A DNA stretch of 64,000 nt from an uncultured bacterium (GCA_903952435.1 CAJBFN010000002.1:62001-126000); one strand, 5' to 3'. Positions 25,304-34,796 are shown, counted from the first letter of the stretch. The notes: a model not told the origin generated them from the sequence alone. Numbers and translations are program-made.

Positions 25304-26380
25304 ATGCAAACGTTATTAAAACAAATAAAAAAATTACTGGCGCAAATTGATGCGGCATATTTGCGACTTGGGATTAATGAAAAGCAAGTAATTGTAGGTG
25401 ATTTAACTGGGCAATTAGCTAGCTCTGAAATTTGGAATAATCCAAACGAGGCGCAGATTAAGAGTAAGCAATTATCGGCATTGTCGAATATGATCGATCC
25501 CTGGGTGACTTTACACGCTCAAGCGGCAGATATAACTGAATTGATTGAGATGGGTGACGATAGCTTAGAAAATGAATTTAAGGTCCAGGTTGATGCCTTA
25601 GAAAGTGATTTTGCAAAACTTAAAAAAGATTTGATGTTTAACGGCGAGTTTGATGATCACAATGCGATTATCAGATTAAGCGCTGGTGTTGGCGGGACGG
25701 ATGCTCAGGATTGGACAGAAATGTTAGAGCGGATGTATTTACGCTGGGCAGAAAAGTCTGGCATGAAAACGACTATTGTCGAGCGATCGGTTGGCGAGGA
25801 AGCTGGCATAAAATCATCAGTTATTGAAATTGATGGGGCTTTTGCCTATGGGAAATTGCGCAGTGAAAATGGTGTTCATCGTTTGGTCCGTCTTAGTCCA
25901 TTTAATAGTGATAATTTGCGTCAAACTAGTTTTGCATTAGTCGAAATCTTGCCACAAATTGAAACACCCGAAGAAGTCGCGATTGACGAAAAAGATTTAA
26001 AAATTGATGTTTATAGAGCTGGAGGAAAAGGCGGCCAGTCGGTGAATACAACTGATAGCGCAGTGCGAGTAACTCATATTCCAACTGGTATTGTTGTGGC
26101 GATTCAAAATGAACGGTCTCAGTTGCAAAATCGTGAAACAGCTATGAAGATTTTACGATCAAAATTAATCCAGCTGCAGCTTGAACAGCATGCTTCGAGT
26201 ATATCCGATTTGCATGCTGGCGAATCAGCCAATTGGGGATCGCAAATCCGAAATTATGTTTTGCATCCATACACTATGGTTAAAGATACACGAACAAAAT
26301 ATGAGGATCGAGATACGCAAGGTGTATTAAGTGGAAAAATTGACGGCTTTATTGAAGCTTATTTAGACCAACAAAATTAA
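25304..26380 (+). CDS. prfB: Peptide chain release factor 2
   Basis: It recognises UGA and UAA stops. The anticodon-mimic tripeptide SPF is at 198-200 (LVRLSPFNSDNLRQTSFA). The catalytic GGQ is at 243-245, within GGKGGQSVNTTDSAVRVTHIPTGI. 358 aa. The N-terminal region reads straight through, with no sign of the programmed +1 frameshift that autoregulates prfB in many bacteria. Presence of RF2 supports UGA being a stop codon in this organism. It starts 10 nt after murD and precedes ftsE. Confidence 0.95.
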   Translation: MQTLLKQIKKLLAQIDAAYLRLGINEKQVIVGDLTGQLASSEIWNNPNEAQIKSKQLSALSNMIDPWVTLHAQAADITELIEMGDDSLENEFKVQVDALESDFAKLKKDLMFNGEFDDHNAIIRLSAGVGGTDAQDWTEMLERMYLRWAEKSGMKTTIVERSVGEEAGIKSSVIEIDGAFAYGKLRSENGVHRLVRLSPFNSDNLRQTSFALVEILPQIETPEEVAIDEKDLKIDVYRAGGKGGQSVNTTDSAVRVTHIPTGIVVAIQNERSQLQNRETAMKILRSKLIQLQLEQHASSISDLHAGESANWGSQIRNYVLHPYTMVKDTRTKYEDRDTQGVLSGKIDGFIEAYLDQQN

Positions 26381-26405
26381 AGCTTATGTTATAATTATTT
26401 AAGAT

Positions 26406-27089
26406 ATGATTTTGTTAGATAGGGTTACAAAAACTTATGGAAAAGGTACTGAAGCGGCGCTTGATCGTGTCAGTTTATTTATCGAACCGCGTGAATTTGT
26501 GATTTTAGTTGGCACTAGCGGTGCTGGTAAATCAACTTTATTTAAACTTTTAACTCGTGAAGAAAAACCAACTAGTGGCAAAATTGTGGTCGGTGGAATT
26601 GATTATGATACCTTGAAAGATAAAAATATTCCAATGCTTAGGCGTAAAATTGGTGTCGTTTTTCAGGATTTTAAATTATTGCCGCAACGTACCGTTTTTG
26701 AAAATGTTGCGTTTGCGTTAGAGATTGCTGGTATGACTAGGCATGAAATTAAAAGCACCGTACCGAAAGTTATCGAGTTGGTCGGATTAACAGGTAAGGA
26801 AAAAAGTTTCCCTCATCAATTATCTGGTGGCGAAAGGCAGCGCGTGGCGATTGCTAGAGCGGTTGTGCGTCAGCCAAAAATATTGATTGCTGATGAGCCA
26901 ACTGGAAATTTGGATCCGAAAAATAGTTGGGATATTATGCGTTTGTTGGAAAAAATTAATAAATATGGCACAACAATTTTGTTGACGACTCATAATGCCG
27001 AGATAGTCAATAAATTAAAGCGACGCGTTATTACACTTGATCATGGCAAAATATCTGGTGATCAAGCACAAGGGAGTTATAAACAATGA
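26406..27089 (+). CDS. ftsE: Cell division ATP-binding protein FtsE
   Basis: The ABC ATPase of the FtsEX divisome complex. Walker A GTSGAGKST (36-44), signature LSGGERQRVAIARAVV, Walker B ILIADEPTGNLDPKNSW and H-loop TTHNAEIV are all present. 227 aa. A TATAAT at 26390-26395 gives a very short leader. It overlaps ftsX by 4 nt, and a CHAP hydrolase follows, the arrangement seen when FtsEX controls an extracellular murein hydrolase. Confidence 0.95.
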   Translation: MILLDRVTKTYGKGTEAALDRVSLFIEPREFVILVGTSGAGKSTLFKLLTREEKPTSGKIVVGGIDYDTLKDKNIPMLRRKIGVVFQDFKLLPQRTVFENVAFALEIAGMTRHEIKSTVPKVIELVGLTGKEKSFPHQLSGGERQRVAIARAVVRQPKILIADEPTGNLDPKNSWDIMRLLEKINKYGTTILLTTHNAEIVNKLKRRVITLDHGKISGDQAQGSYKQ

Positions 27090-28042
27090 AAAAAGATATC
27101 CCAAAACGCAATAATCGAAAACTTTTGACATTCCTTAGAATGTTTAAATATGGTTTTGATAGTTTTCTACGTAATTCTTGGTTATCGGTTGCAGCTACTG
27201 CTGTTATGACAATTACGCTACTTATTATATTTACTACTTTTGTAGCTCAGAATGTCTTGAATGATACAGTTGCGGCTTTAAGAAATAAAGTTGATATGTC
27301 GATTTATTTAAAGACCGATACGACCGATCAAGATGCAACTAATATAACTACTGAATTAAAAAAGTTATCATCGGTAAAATCTGTTAGCTATATAAGTGCT
27401 GAATCGGCTCGTAACCAAATTATTGAGGCAAATAAAGCGGATAATAATGTTTTGGATGCCATAAAAGAGGCGACTAATAAAAATCCTGCAACCTTAAGAA
27501 TTGTGGTTAATGATATAAATAATACCGCGCAGTTGCAAAATTTTGTTGACGATAACGCGGTGTTAAAAGATCATTTGAACCCTGATTATAAGCCTTCATT
27601 CGCAGGTGAAAGACGCAATACAATTCAATCAATCGCTAGGGCGGTGGATTTTGCGCAAAAAGCTGGTATCGCGGCTGGGACAGTTTTCATGATAATATCA
27701 GCGCTAATAATATTTAATACTATACGCATGGCGATATTTAATCGTCGCGAAGAAATTCAGATGATGAAATTAATTGGTGCAAACCAAGCGTTTATTAGAG
27801 GTCCGTTCTTGGTTGAGGCAAGTATTTATGGTGTAATAGCTGCAATAATTGCAGCTGGCGCTGGAACTTGGGCGCTATTTAGCTCGGCTAGTTTATTGAC
27901 AAGTTATCAGATTGCGGTTCAGCCGACGATCGACCTTATAATCAAGGGCGCACCCTTATTTGTTTTTGGGATGATTGTTATAGGTTCGCTGATTGGCATT
28001 ATTTCTTCGCTATTTGCAACTTATAGGCATCTGAAGATATGA
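27086..28042 (+). CDS. ftsX: Cell division protein FtsX
   Basis: 318 aa with four membrane helices. Helix 1 is WLSVAATAVMTITLLIIFTTFVAQNV. An extracellular loop domain of about 110 residues follows (KVDMSIYLKTDTTDQDATNI onward). Helices 2-4 carry the FtsX permease motif NRREEIQMMKLIGANQAFIRGPFLVEA. It transmits ATP-driven signals from FtsE to an external hydrolase. It overlaps ftsE and the CHAP gene by 4 nt each and ends with TGA. Confidence 0.94.
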   Translation: MKKDIPKRNNRKLLTFLRMFKYGFDSFLRNSWLSVAATAVMTITLLIIFTTFVAQNVLNDTVAALRNKVDMSIYLKTDTTDQDATNITTELKKLSSVKSVSYISAESARNQIIEANKADNNVLDAIKEATNKNPATLRIVVNDINNTAQLQNFVDDNAVLKDHLNPDYKPSFAGERRNTIQSIARAVDFAQKAGIAAGTVFMIISALIIFNTIRMAIFNRREEIQMMKLIGANQAFIRGPFLVEASIYGVIAAIIAAGAGTWALFSSASLLTSYQIAVQPTIDLIIKGAPLFVFGMIVIGSLIGIISSLFATYRHLKI

Positions 28043-29199
28043 AAATTCATAAAAAGATTTTAATATTTATTTCAGCTGCGGTATTGATGATTTTCGCACC
28101 TTTACAGATAATCAACAAACCAGTTGCGGCTGATCAATATGATGATCAAATATTATCATTACAAAATGACATTTCTGCCTATCAAGCTGAGGCTGCAAGA
28201 TTAGATGCTGAAGCGATTACTCTTCAATCTGCACTTGAGCAATTGGCAAACCAAGAAGCTGTTCTTCAGACGCAGATAAATATTAGCCAGTCAAAATATG
28301 ATCAGTTGGTCCAAAAAATTGCCGATACCGAAAAACAGATTAGTGACAATAAAGATGCGCTGGGTATGACAATAGCTAATATGTATGTCGAAGATAATAT
28401 AACGCCAGTAGAGATGTTATTTAGTAGTAATAATATTAGCGATTATATGGACAAGCAGGAATACCGCAGTTCAGTTAGGGATCAGTTAACATCGACAATC
28501 TCAAAGATTAAAGATCTGAAGGTACAACTAGATCAACAAAAATTAGATATCGAAAAAGTCTTAGCTGAACAAAGATCTCAGCGCGATCAATTAACTGCTA
28601 GAAAAAATCAACAAGCTTGGCTACTTGAGCAAACTAAGGGTCAAGAATCTGCTTATCAGGATTTGATAAAGGGCAGTGAGTCTAAGATAGCTGAAGCGAG
28701 AGCTATTCAGGCAGCTATTCGTGCTGCTGTCAGCAGGACAGGTGGCGGGTCGGTCATAAATGGTGGTTTATTAGCTGATTATGGCTGGAATGATTTTAAC
28801 TGTCCGATGCAAGGCTATCTTTCTACTGGTGGCGCGGATGGTCGCGGTGGTGATGGGTTTGGTTATGGGTGTCGTCAATGTAGTAGCTATGTTGCTTGGA
28901 AAATTGCAAAGGCAACTAATTTTTATCCGCAATGGGGCGATGGAAGAAGTTTTACCTCTAACGCACAGGCTAAATTTGGAGTTGGTGATGGGCAACCGCA
29001 TGCCGGGTCAATAGCCGTAATGGATGGTGGGCCATTTGGTCATGTTGCATGGGTCGAAACGGATCCTTATATGAAAGATGGTCGTATGGTTATTCAAGTT
29101 AGCCAATATAATGTTGATTATGGTGCTGGTTACGGCATGTATAGTTTAGTAGAGTGGTCAGTAAATGCTTTTGATCACTATGTGCAAATTGTTAAATAA
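28039..29199 (+). CDS. Secreted PcsB-like CHAP peptidoglycan hydrolase
   Basis: 386 aa. The signal peptide is at 1-31 (cleavage near KPVAA). A long coiled coil spans 35-225, and a Gly-rich linker leads to a CHAP amidase/endopeptidase domain at about 248-386. That domain has candidate catalytic Cys-281 (CRQCSSYVAW) and His-335 (FGHVAWVE). The architecture matches PcsB/CwlO-type hydrolases, whose coiled coil docks on FtsX. The gene overlaps ftsX by 4 nt, so it is very probably the FtsEX-activated septal hydrolase. Confidence 0.92.
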   Translation: MKIHKKILIFISAAVLMIFAPLQIINKPVAADQYDDQILSLQNDISAYQAEAARLDAEAITLQSALEQLANQEAVLQTQINISQSKYDQLVQKIADTEKQISDNKDALGMTIANMYVEDNITPVEMLFSSNNISDYMDKQEYRSSVRDQLTSTISKIKDLKVQLDQQKLDIEKVLAEQRSQRDQLTARKNQQAWLLEQTKGQESAYQDLIKGSESKIAEARAIQAAIRAAVSRTGGGSVINGGLLADYGWNDFNCPMQGYLSTGGADGRGGDGFGYGCRQCSSYVAWKIAKATNFYPQWGDGRSFTSNAQAKFGVGDGQPHAGSIAVMDGGPFGHVAWVETDPYMKDGRMVIQVSQYNVDYGAGYGMYSLVEWSVNAFDHYVQIVK

Positions 29200-29216
29200 A
29201 ATGATAATGAGGTTAT

Positions 29217-30446
29217 ATGCAACATATTAAAATGAAAAGTGCCGATTCTGAAAATAATTGTCAAAAATCAAAAAAACCAATATCGCCAGTTTTATTATTT
29301 ATAATAATCGCTTTTTCAGTTGGGCTTGGTTTTGTAGTTGGAAATTATAAATATCAAATTACGGCAGCGATTGGCCCGGTATTTGGCTATAAGGCGCATG
29401 CGGGTAGTTTAGATGTAAGTTCGTTGCAGGAAACTTATAATGCTCTTGCTGGCAATTTTGATGGCACATTGGACATAAAGTCTTTAATCGAAGGTGCTAG
29501 TCGCGGGATGGTTGCAGCTGCAGGCGATGACTACACGATATATATGAGTTCTAAAGAGGTGATTGATTTTAACAACAGTCTGACTGGTAATATTGGTGGC
29601 GGCATTGGCGCTGAGATTGGTATAAAAAACAATAAAGTTGTTATTATACGAGCATTAAAAAATAATCCAGCCGAAAAAGCCGGCCTTAACGCTGATGATA
29701 TTGTTTTAGGCATTAATGATCAATCAACTGATGGTTGGACGGTTGATAAGGCCGTTAGTAACATTCGTGGCGACGCCGGCACAACGGTTAAATTATCTAT
29801 TCAGCGTGGTAGTGAGATAAAAGAATTTACGATAACTCGTGCAATAATAGATAACCCCAGCGTCGATAGTAGTGTTGTTGATGGGGTTGGGATTTTGACG
29901 ATTAGCCGTTTTGACGAAAAAACTGGTAGCTTGGCGCGACTTGCAGCCCAGGGATTTATAAAGCAAAATATCAAAGCTGTAATATTAGATCTTCGCGGTG
30001 ATGGAGGCGGTTATGTTGACGCAGCCAGAGACGTCGCTGGCTTGTGGCTAGATAATAAGACGGTTATGACCCAAAAATCAGGGGGTGTAGTCCAGGATGT
30101 AATCACAACTGGCAATAACGCTATTTTGAATGGTATACCGACGGCAGTTTTGGTAAATGGTGGCAGCGCTAGCGCTAGTGAAATTGTGGCCGGTGCATTG
30201 CGCGATAATAATGCCGCAAAATTAGTTGGTGAAAAAACCTTTGGCAAGGGAAGCATGCAACAATTGGCATCACTTAGTAGTGGAGCAGAGTTAAAGGTTA
30301 CGATTGCTAAATGGTATACGCCTAATGATACTAATGTAGATAAAAATGGTTTTGAGCCTGACATTACCGTAACCTTGACCCAGGCTGATATTGATAGGGG
30401 CTTTGATACTCAATTGGACGCTGCTAAAAAATCACTTGGTTTTTAA
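29217..30446 (+). CDS. C-terminal processing peptidase, S41 family
   Basis: 409 aa. An N-terminal membrane anchor (about 22-42) is followed by a PDZ domain (about 125-205, with LKNNPAEKAGLNADDIVLGINDQ). The protease core has LDLRGDGGGYVDAA and NGGSASASEIVAGALRD. The catalytic dyad is most likely Ser-319 and Lys-344 (GEKTFGKG), separated by 25 residues as in CtpA. It acts outside the membrane. Its place after FtsEX and the CHAP hydrolase suggests it trims or degrades the hydrolase or its regulators, as CtpA does in other bacteria (inference). Confidence 0.93.
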   Translation: MQHIKMKSADSENNCQKSKKPISPVLLFIIIAFSVGLGFVVGNYKYQITAAIGPVFGYKAHAGSLDVSSLQETYNALAGNFDGTLDIKSLIEGASRGMVAAAGDDYTIYMSSKEVIDFNNSLTGNIGGGIGAEIGIKNNKVVIIRALKNNPAEKAGLNADDIVLGINDQSTDGWTVDKAVSNIRGDAGTTVKLSIQRGSEIKEFTITRAIIDNPSVDSSVVDGVGILTISRFDEKTGSLARLAAQGFIKQNIKAVILDLRGDGGGYVDAARDVAGLWLDNKTVMTQKSGGVVQDVITTGNNAILNGIPTAVLVNGGSASASEIVAGALRDNNAAKLVGEKTFGKGSMQQLASLSSGAELKVTIAKWYTPNDTNVDKNGFEPDITVTLTQADIDRGFDTQLDAAKKSLGF

Positions 30447-30488
30447 TTGCTTGTGTTTTTACGGTCATATGTAGTAGTATAGAGTTAG

Positions 30489-30866
30489 ATGAATAAAAAG
30501 AAGATTTTACTAGTTGAGGACGACGAAGCACTATCAAGTGTTTATAAAACAAGGCTCGAGATGGAAGGCTTTGAAACTAAAGATGTAAACAATGGCGAGA
30601 AAGCTCTTTCTGTAGCTATCGATTTTAAACCTGATTTGATATTGCTAGACGCTATGATGCCAAAAGTTAGCGGTTTTGATGTGCTTGATATATTAAAAAA
30701 TACACCAGCAACCAAAGACATCTTAGTTATAATGTTGACAGCTTTAAGTCAGCCAAAAGACAAAGAGCGTGCCGAGTCACTAGGTGTTGACGACTATCTT
30801 GTTAAATCACAAGTTGTTATTGGTGACGTAGTTGATCGCGTTAAGCATCATCTTGGGATGAAGTAA
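30489..30866 (+). CDS. Single-domain response regulator
   Basis: 125 aa containing only a receiver domain: acidic pocket EDD at 10-12, phospho-acceptor Asp-54 (LILLDAMMPK), conserved Thr in MLTALSQ and Lys in DYLVKSQ. There is no output domain, so it acts by protein-protein contact or as a phosphorelay intermediate. No kinase is adjacent; the nearest is the soluble kinase at 35320. A TAGTAT box ends 9 nt before the ATG, which suggests its own near-leaderless transcript. Confidence 0.9.
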   Translation: MNKKKILLVEDDEALSSVYKTRLEMEGFETKDVNNGEKALSVAIDFKPDLILLDAMMPKVSGFDVLDILKNTPATKDILVIMLTALSQPKDKERAESLGVDDYLVKSQVVIGDVVDRVKHHLGMK

Positions 30867-30880
30867 TAAACTTATAAATA

Positions 30881-30909
30881 AAAAACCGCCCGGGTTGGGC
30901 GGTTTTTTT
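30881..30909. terminator. Bidirectional intrinsic terminator
   Basis: AAAAACCGCCC pairs with GGGCGGTTTTT around a GGGTT loop, with T runs on both strands. It separates the convergent response regulator and rpmA. Confidence 0.9.
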
Positions 30910-30924
30910 ATTGTCTTTGTTGAA

Positions 30925-31197
30925 TTATTGAACTGCAACTTGAGTGCGAGGTTCGGTTTTGCCTGTAAAGCGGCTTTTGCTGACTTTTTTGAAGCTAACA
31001 ATACCATCTTGGGAGGCGTGAATAGTATAATCGCGGCTCATAAATGTGCCAGGACCTGCTATTTTAGTTGAACCAGTTTGGCGTATTAAAACTTCACCTG
31101 TTCGAACAGATTGGCCACCAAAGCGCTTGACGCCAAGTCGTTGACCAGGACTATTTTTAACATTTTTAGCTGAACCGCCAGCTTTGACATGTGACAT
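30925..31197 (-). CDS. rpmA: 50S ribosomal protein L27
   Basis: 90 aa. The N-terminal tail that reaches the peptidyl transferase centre is MSHVKAGGSAKN. The signature RLGVKRFGGQSVRTGEVLIRQTGSTKIAGPGT is followed by the RDYTIHASQDGIVSFKKV strand region. It has a short Thr/Gln-rich C-terminal extension. No rplU (L21) is adjacent, although the two are usually paired. A GGAGT-type Shine-Dalgarno precedes the ATG. Confidence 0.95.
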   Translation of the reverse strand: MSHVKAGGSAKNVKNSPGQRLGVKRFGGQSVRTGEVLIRQTGSTKIAGPGTFMSRDYTIHASQDGIVSFKKVSKSRFTGKTEPRTQVAVQ

Positions 31198-31269
31198 TTG
31201 GATGACTCCTTAAAAATTTATAATAAAATCTAATTAACTATACCAAATATAGGGGTTAGCGTCAAGGTT

Positions 31270-32442
31270 TTAGGCGCGAATTAAAACCAATAATTTACGA
31301 GCAACAATTTGGTCTTCACGGTAATACAAAAGGTCATTTTGCGATACGTTATAAAATTCGTGTATTTTATAGCCCAGCCGAGCGATAGTTGAGGTTAGCG
31401 GTAGGTGGGTGAATTGTCCGTTTTTACTACGCCAAGCTGGCACGGCCAAACAAATTGGTGTGCCGGTCTTTATTTGCGGTGCTAGATTCTTCAAAAACTC
31501 ATCAATAATATGGTCGCAATTTTTTACTACTTCATCTAATTTAACAGGTGATGGAGGTGCACTGAATGGCTGTCCCAAGTAGGTTTCGCAAACAATGGCG
31601 TCGATAGGTTGTTGCCATTTTGTTGTCATGGCATCACCTTCATGCAAATACCAATCGAAAACCTTATTGTGACTATCAGCTAACCAATTAAGGTTTTCGC
31701 GACTGTAGCGAACCATTTTTTCAGCTAAATCTGTGCCATAGACGGCAAAACCTAGTAGGGCTGCTTCTTGTAATATTACGCCGGTGCCGCAAAATGGATC
31801 CAGGATTCTTTTTTCTTGATTTTTGCTGGCGAGGCCGGTTAAATTAACCATTATCTGGGCAAGTTTTGGCGGCAACATTCCAACAAAGGCATCGCGTTTT
31901 GGTCGGCCTTGATCGCGTTTGGCATAGGCGGTGATATTTTGGGCGCCGGTACTTTCGGCGATTATAACTCGGCCATTATTACCTTTAATAATTAATAATT
32001 CGACTTTGTTCGGTGACAAACCAAGTTTATTATGATGACTGACGGCGCTATTTAGGGCCGAGTCGGTATTTGGAATTAATCGCAAACTGATGCCGTATTT
32101 TTTTAATTTTTGTTTTAAGATAATGCCAGTTTTTTGGACTTCTCGTGGGCTAATAGCACAGTTGTAGGTGCTAATCCCAAGGGTGATTTTGCCGTCAAAT
32201 TTCGACCACTCGCTCATATAAAAACTAACTATTTTTTGGCTAATTTGGTGCCAGTCGCTTCTGGGAAGTTCCATAATAACTCTGCCGGCTTTTGGTGTGC
32301 CGCCAAGATCTTGAACTTCAAAATTTTCAGTTTCGATAGTTGCTGTCTGGTCCGAAAATAGATTAACGGATTTTCCGCCAAAAACTTGTTCTAACTCGGC
32401 GATCCCAATGGCCGGCTGTCGTCCTAAAATTGCAATATACAT
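31270..32442 (-). CDS. Trm11-like RNA (guanine-N2) methyltransferase
   Basis: 390 aa. A THUMP-like N-terminal region is followed by a Rossmann methyltransferase. SAM motif I is at about 213-222 (ILDPFCGTG). A divergent catalytic motif IV occupies 284-292 (IVCETYLGQPF), as in Trm11-type proteins where the usual DPPY reads E/D-x-YLG. The family makes m2G in tRNA, often at position 10. The exact target is not shown by the sequence. It is a monocistronic minus-strand gene with a promoter that appears to give a leaderless mRNA. Confidence 0.75.
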   Translation of the reverse strand: MYIAILGRQPAIGIAELEQVFGGKSVNLFSDQTATIETENFEVQDLGGTPKAGRVIMELPRSDWHQISQKIVSFYMSEWSKFDGKITLGISTYNCAISPREVQKTGIILKQKLKKYGISLRLIPNTDSALNSAVSHHNKLGLSPNKVELLIIKGNNGRVIIAESTGAQNITAYAKRDQGRPKRDAFVGMLPPKLAQIMVNLTGLASKNQEKRILDPFCGTGVILQEAALLGFAVYGTDLAEKMVRYSRENLNWLADSHNKVFDWYLHEGDAMTTKWQQPIDAIVCETYLGQPFSAPPSPVKLDEVVKNCDHIIDEFLKNLAPQIKTGTPICLAVPAWRSKNGQFTHLPLTSTIARLGYKIHEFYNVSQNDLLYYREDQIVARKLLVLIRA

Positions 32443-32448
32443 ATGTTT

Positions 32449-32454
32449 ATTATA
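32449..32454 (-). promoter_or_regulatory. -10 box of the Trm11-like gene, leaderless
   Basis: On the minus strand, TATAAT ends exactly 7 nt before the A of the ATG at 32442. Confidence 0.55.
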
Positions 32455-32493
32455 CCTTGAAAGGAGTATTTAGATGCTATAATTATTAGTAAT

Positions 32494-33540
32494 ATGTCAT
32501 TTCGTTTTTGGGCGTCGATCATCACTGTAGTATTAGTCGCATTAGTCATATTTTTAGGTTGGGATAAGATAGTCCAAGCCTGGAATTTGCTAGGCAGCGT
32601 TAATATTTGGATATTGCTATTGATGATACCAATTCAATTTATCAGTTATTTCGCAACTGGCGGTATGATTTTCTCATATTTGCGATCAAAAGGTGATCTG
32701 AAAGGTGCAAAACAAAGCCAAATGACCCGTGTGGCGTTGGAGTTTAATTTTGTGAATCATGTTTTCCCGACGACAGGAGACGCAATCGGGTTCTCGTATT
32801 TATGTTGGTCATTGAAACGATTTGGAGTTAGTTTGGGTCGAGCGACTATGGCACAGATGGTTAGGTTTGCGGCGGCTTTTATAGTTTTCTTGGGATTTTT
32901 AGTGTTGTCGGTTTTCTTGTTGATTTTAGACCAGAAGATTAATCGAACGATTATATTTATGAGCGCATTATTATTGTTATTGATCATTGTTATTATTGCA
33001 TTGTTCGCGTACGCGATGAGCAATCATCGGCGATTGATTAAATTTTCTGGTTGGATAACAAAGTTAATAAATAAAGTTGTTTGTAAAATAACTCGCGGCA
33101 AAAAATCTAAATGCTTAAAACCAGAAAAAGTCGAGGCTTTCTTTACCGAGATGCATCATGACTATCTAGCTATATTGGCTGATAAAAAGATATTAAAAAA
33201 GCCATTTATTTGGGCATTAGTTTTTAATGTGTTTGATGTTATGTTGTTGTTTGTCGCATTCTGGGCATTGGGATTTATAGTTAGCCCAGCTATTTTGTTT
33301 GTTGCGTTTGGTGTTGCGGCTGTTGCTAGTGCATTGGCTGTTACTCCTGGCGGTACTGGTGTTTACGAAGCGGTGATGATTACATTTTTAATATCTGCCG
33401 GCGTGCCAGCCGAGGCAGCGATTGCAGGCACGTTATTGGCTCGGGTAGTATTACTATTGGGCACGATTGCATCTGGCTATGTGTTCTATCAATTAACGAT
33501 TAATAAGTATGGCAAACCAAACACCTCAACTAATATTTAG
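32494..33540 (+). CDS. YbhN/LPG-synthase-type flippase-like membrane protein
   Basis: 348 aa with about eight membrane helices. The signature TPGGTGVYEAVMITFLISAG near the C-terminus belongs to the lysylphosphatidylglycerol synthase membrane domain family (UPF0104), whose members flip lipids or lipid-linked sugars. Its specific substrate is unknown. A TATAAT ends 11 nt before the ATG. The last 32 nt overlap the start of xseA in another frame. Confidence 0.85.
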   Translation: MSFRFWASIITVVLVALVIFLGWDKIVQAWNLLGSVNIWILLLMIPIQFISYFATGGMIFSYLRSKGDLKGAKQSQMTRVALEFNFVNHVFPTTGDAIGFSYLCWSLKRFGVSLGRATMAQMVRFAAAFIVFLGFLVLSVFLLILDQKINRTIIFMSALLLLLIIVIIALFAYAMSNHRRLIKFSGWITKLINKVVCKITRGKKSKCLKPEKVEAFFTEMHHDYLAILADKKILKKPFIWALVFNVFDVMLLFVAFWALGFIVSPAILFVAFGVAAVASALAVTPGGTGVYEAVMITFLISAGVPAEAAIAGTLLARVVLLLGTIASGYVFYQLTINKYGKPNTSTNI

Positions 33541-34612
33541 TGTTAGTGATTTTATAGCTGTAGTTAATCAGACTTTTGAGTATGCTTATCCCACGGTCGA
33601 AATAGAAGGCGAGGTTGCATCGCTAAAAATAAATCAGGGAAAGTTCGTATTTTTCGATATTAAAGATGCTGGCGGCAGCATTGGTTGTTTTATGACTGTT
33701 TGGCAGATGCGCACGCCAATCGAGGATGGCATGAAAGTTATAATTTCGGCGACGCCAAAAATAACCCAGTGGGGTAAGTTTAGTCTAACTATAAAATCAA
33801 TTAGGCCAAGCGGGGAAGGTTCGTTAAAAAAGAGCTTTGAAATATTAAAAGCTAAATTAGATGCAGAGGGTTTGTTTGCGTCTGAGCGAAAACGAAAATT
33901 GCCGATTATTCCGAGTCATATAGCAGTAATTAGTAGCGTCCAGGCGGCCGGTTATGCTGATTTTATAAAGATACTAAATGATCGTTGGGGTGGTGTTAAG
34001 ATTGATGTAGCTCAGACTTTAGTCCAAGGCGCGGATGCTCCAGATCAAATTATTAGGGCGATAAGTTATTTTAATCAGCAAGAGGTATTACCTGAGGGTT
34101 TGGTAATTATTCGTGGCGGTGGTAGTGCCGATGATTTGTCGGCTTTTAATGATGAATTATTGGTTCGAGCGATCGCCGGTAGTCGTATTCCGACTTTGGT
34201 CGGTGTTGGTCACGAGATTGATGAAAGTTTGGCTGATTTGGCGGCCGATGTTAGGGCGTCAACACCTAGTAATGCCGCTCAGATATTAGTGCCTGACAAA
34301 AACGAAATCATTAGAGCTGTTAAAAATCAGATTAATTATTTGTTGCCAAGAATATTGCAGATAATTGATAATCAAAAGCGAGCCTTGGGTGATTTAATGA
34401 TGGGTGCGATTGAAAATATTGAATCGGCTTTAAGTGACCAGTTTAAAAACGTTATATCAATTAAAAGTTTATTAGCGCAATTAAATCCCGAAAATGTTTT
34501 AGCTAGGGGGTATGCGTTGCTGCGTGGTGAAATTAAAATTGGCTCAACGATTGAGATTGAAACAAGTAATATTATAATGAAAGCAGAGGTAAAAAATGTC
34601 AGTAAAAAATGA
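33509..34612 (+). CDS. xseA: Exodeoxyribonuclease VII large subunit
   Basis: 367 aa. The N-terminal OB fold (VEIEGEVASLKINQGKFVFFDIKDAGGSIGCFMTVW) is followed by the nuclease domain, with VISSVQAAGYADFIKIL, IIRGGGSADDLSAFNDELLVRAI and TLVGVGHEIDESLADLAADVRASTPSNAA. A coiled coil and a C-terminal Val/Lys-rich tail follow. It is at the short end for XseA. The start at 33509 is needed to complete the OB fold, which accounts for the 32-nt overlap with the flippase gene. It ends in TGA and overlaps xseB. Confidence 0.95.
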   Translation: MANQTPQLIFSVSDFIAVVNQTFEYAYPTVEIEGEVASLKINQGKFVFFDIKDAGGSIGCFMTVWQMRTPIEDGMKVIISATPKITQWGKFSLTIKSIRPSGEGSLKKSFEILKAKLDAEGLFASERKRKLPIIPSHIAVISSVQAAGYADFIKILNDRWGGVKIDVAQTLVQGADAPDQIIRAISYFNQQEVLPEGLVIIRGGGSADDLSAFNDELLVRAIAGSRIPTLVGVGHEIDESLADLAADVRASTPSNAAQILVPDKNEIIRAVKNQINYLLPRILQIIDNQKRALGDLMMGAIENIESALSDQFKNVISIKSLLAQLNPENVLARGYALLRGEIKIGSTIEIETSNIIMKAEVKNVSKK

Positions 34613-34796
34613 ATCGATATCTGAAAAAACTATCAGATTAACAAAACTGGTTGAGTGGTTTGATGGCGGGGATTTTAAATTAGAATTGGCACTGGATAAA
34701 TTTAAAGAAGCTGAAAAGTTAGCAATCGAAATCGAAAAAGATTTATCGTCATTAAAAAATGAGATTGAAATTGTAAAACAAAAGTTTGATAAATAG
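34596..34796 (+). CDS. xseB: Exodeoxyribonuclease VII small subunit
   Basis: 66 aa, a helical hairpin of the XseB type: SEKTIRLTKLVEWFDGGDFKLELALDKFKEAEKLAIEIEKDL. It forms the stalk that binds the XseA coiled coil. It overlaps xseA by 17 nt and abuts the next gene with no gap. Confidence 0.88.
   Translation: MSVKNESISEKTIRLTKLVEWFDGGDFKLELALDKFKEAEKLAIEIEKDLSSLKNEIEIVKQKFDK

Noticed and set aside
25304..26380. Recoded UGA (glycine) as in some CPR lineages, and a prfB frameshift
   Set aside because: Several genes (proS, ftsX, xseA, the soluble kinase) end cleanly at TGA, RF2 with SPF/GGQ is encoded, and prfB reads through in one frame.
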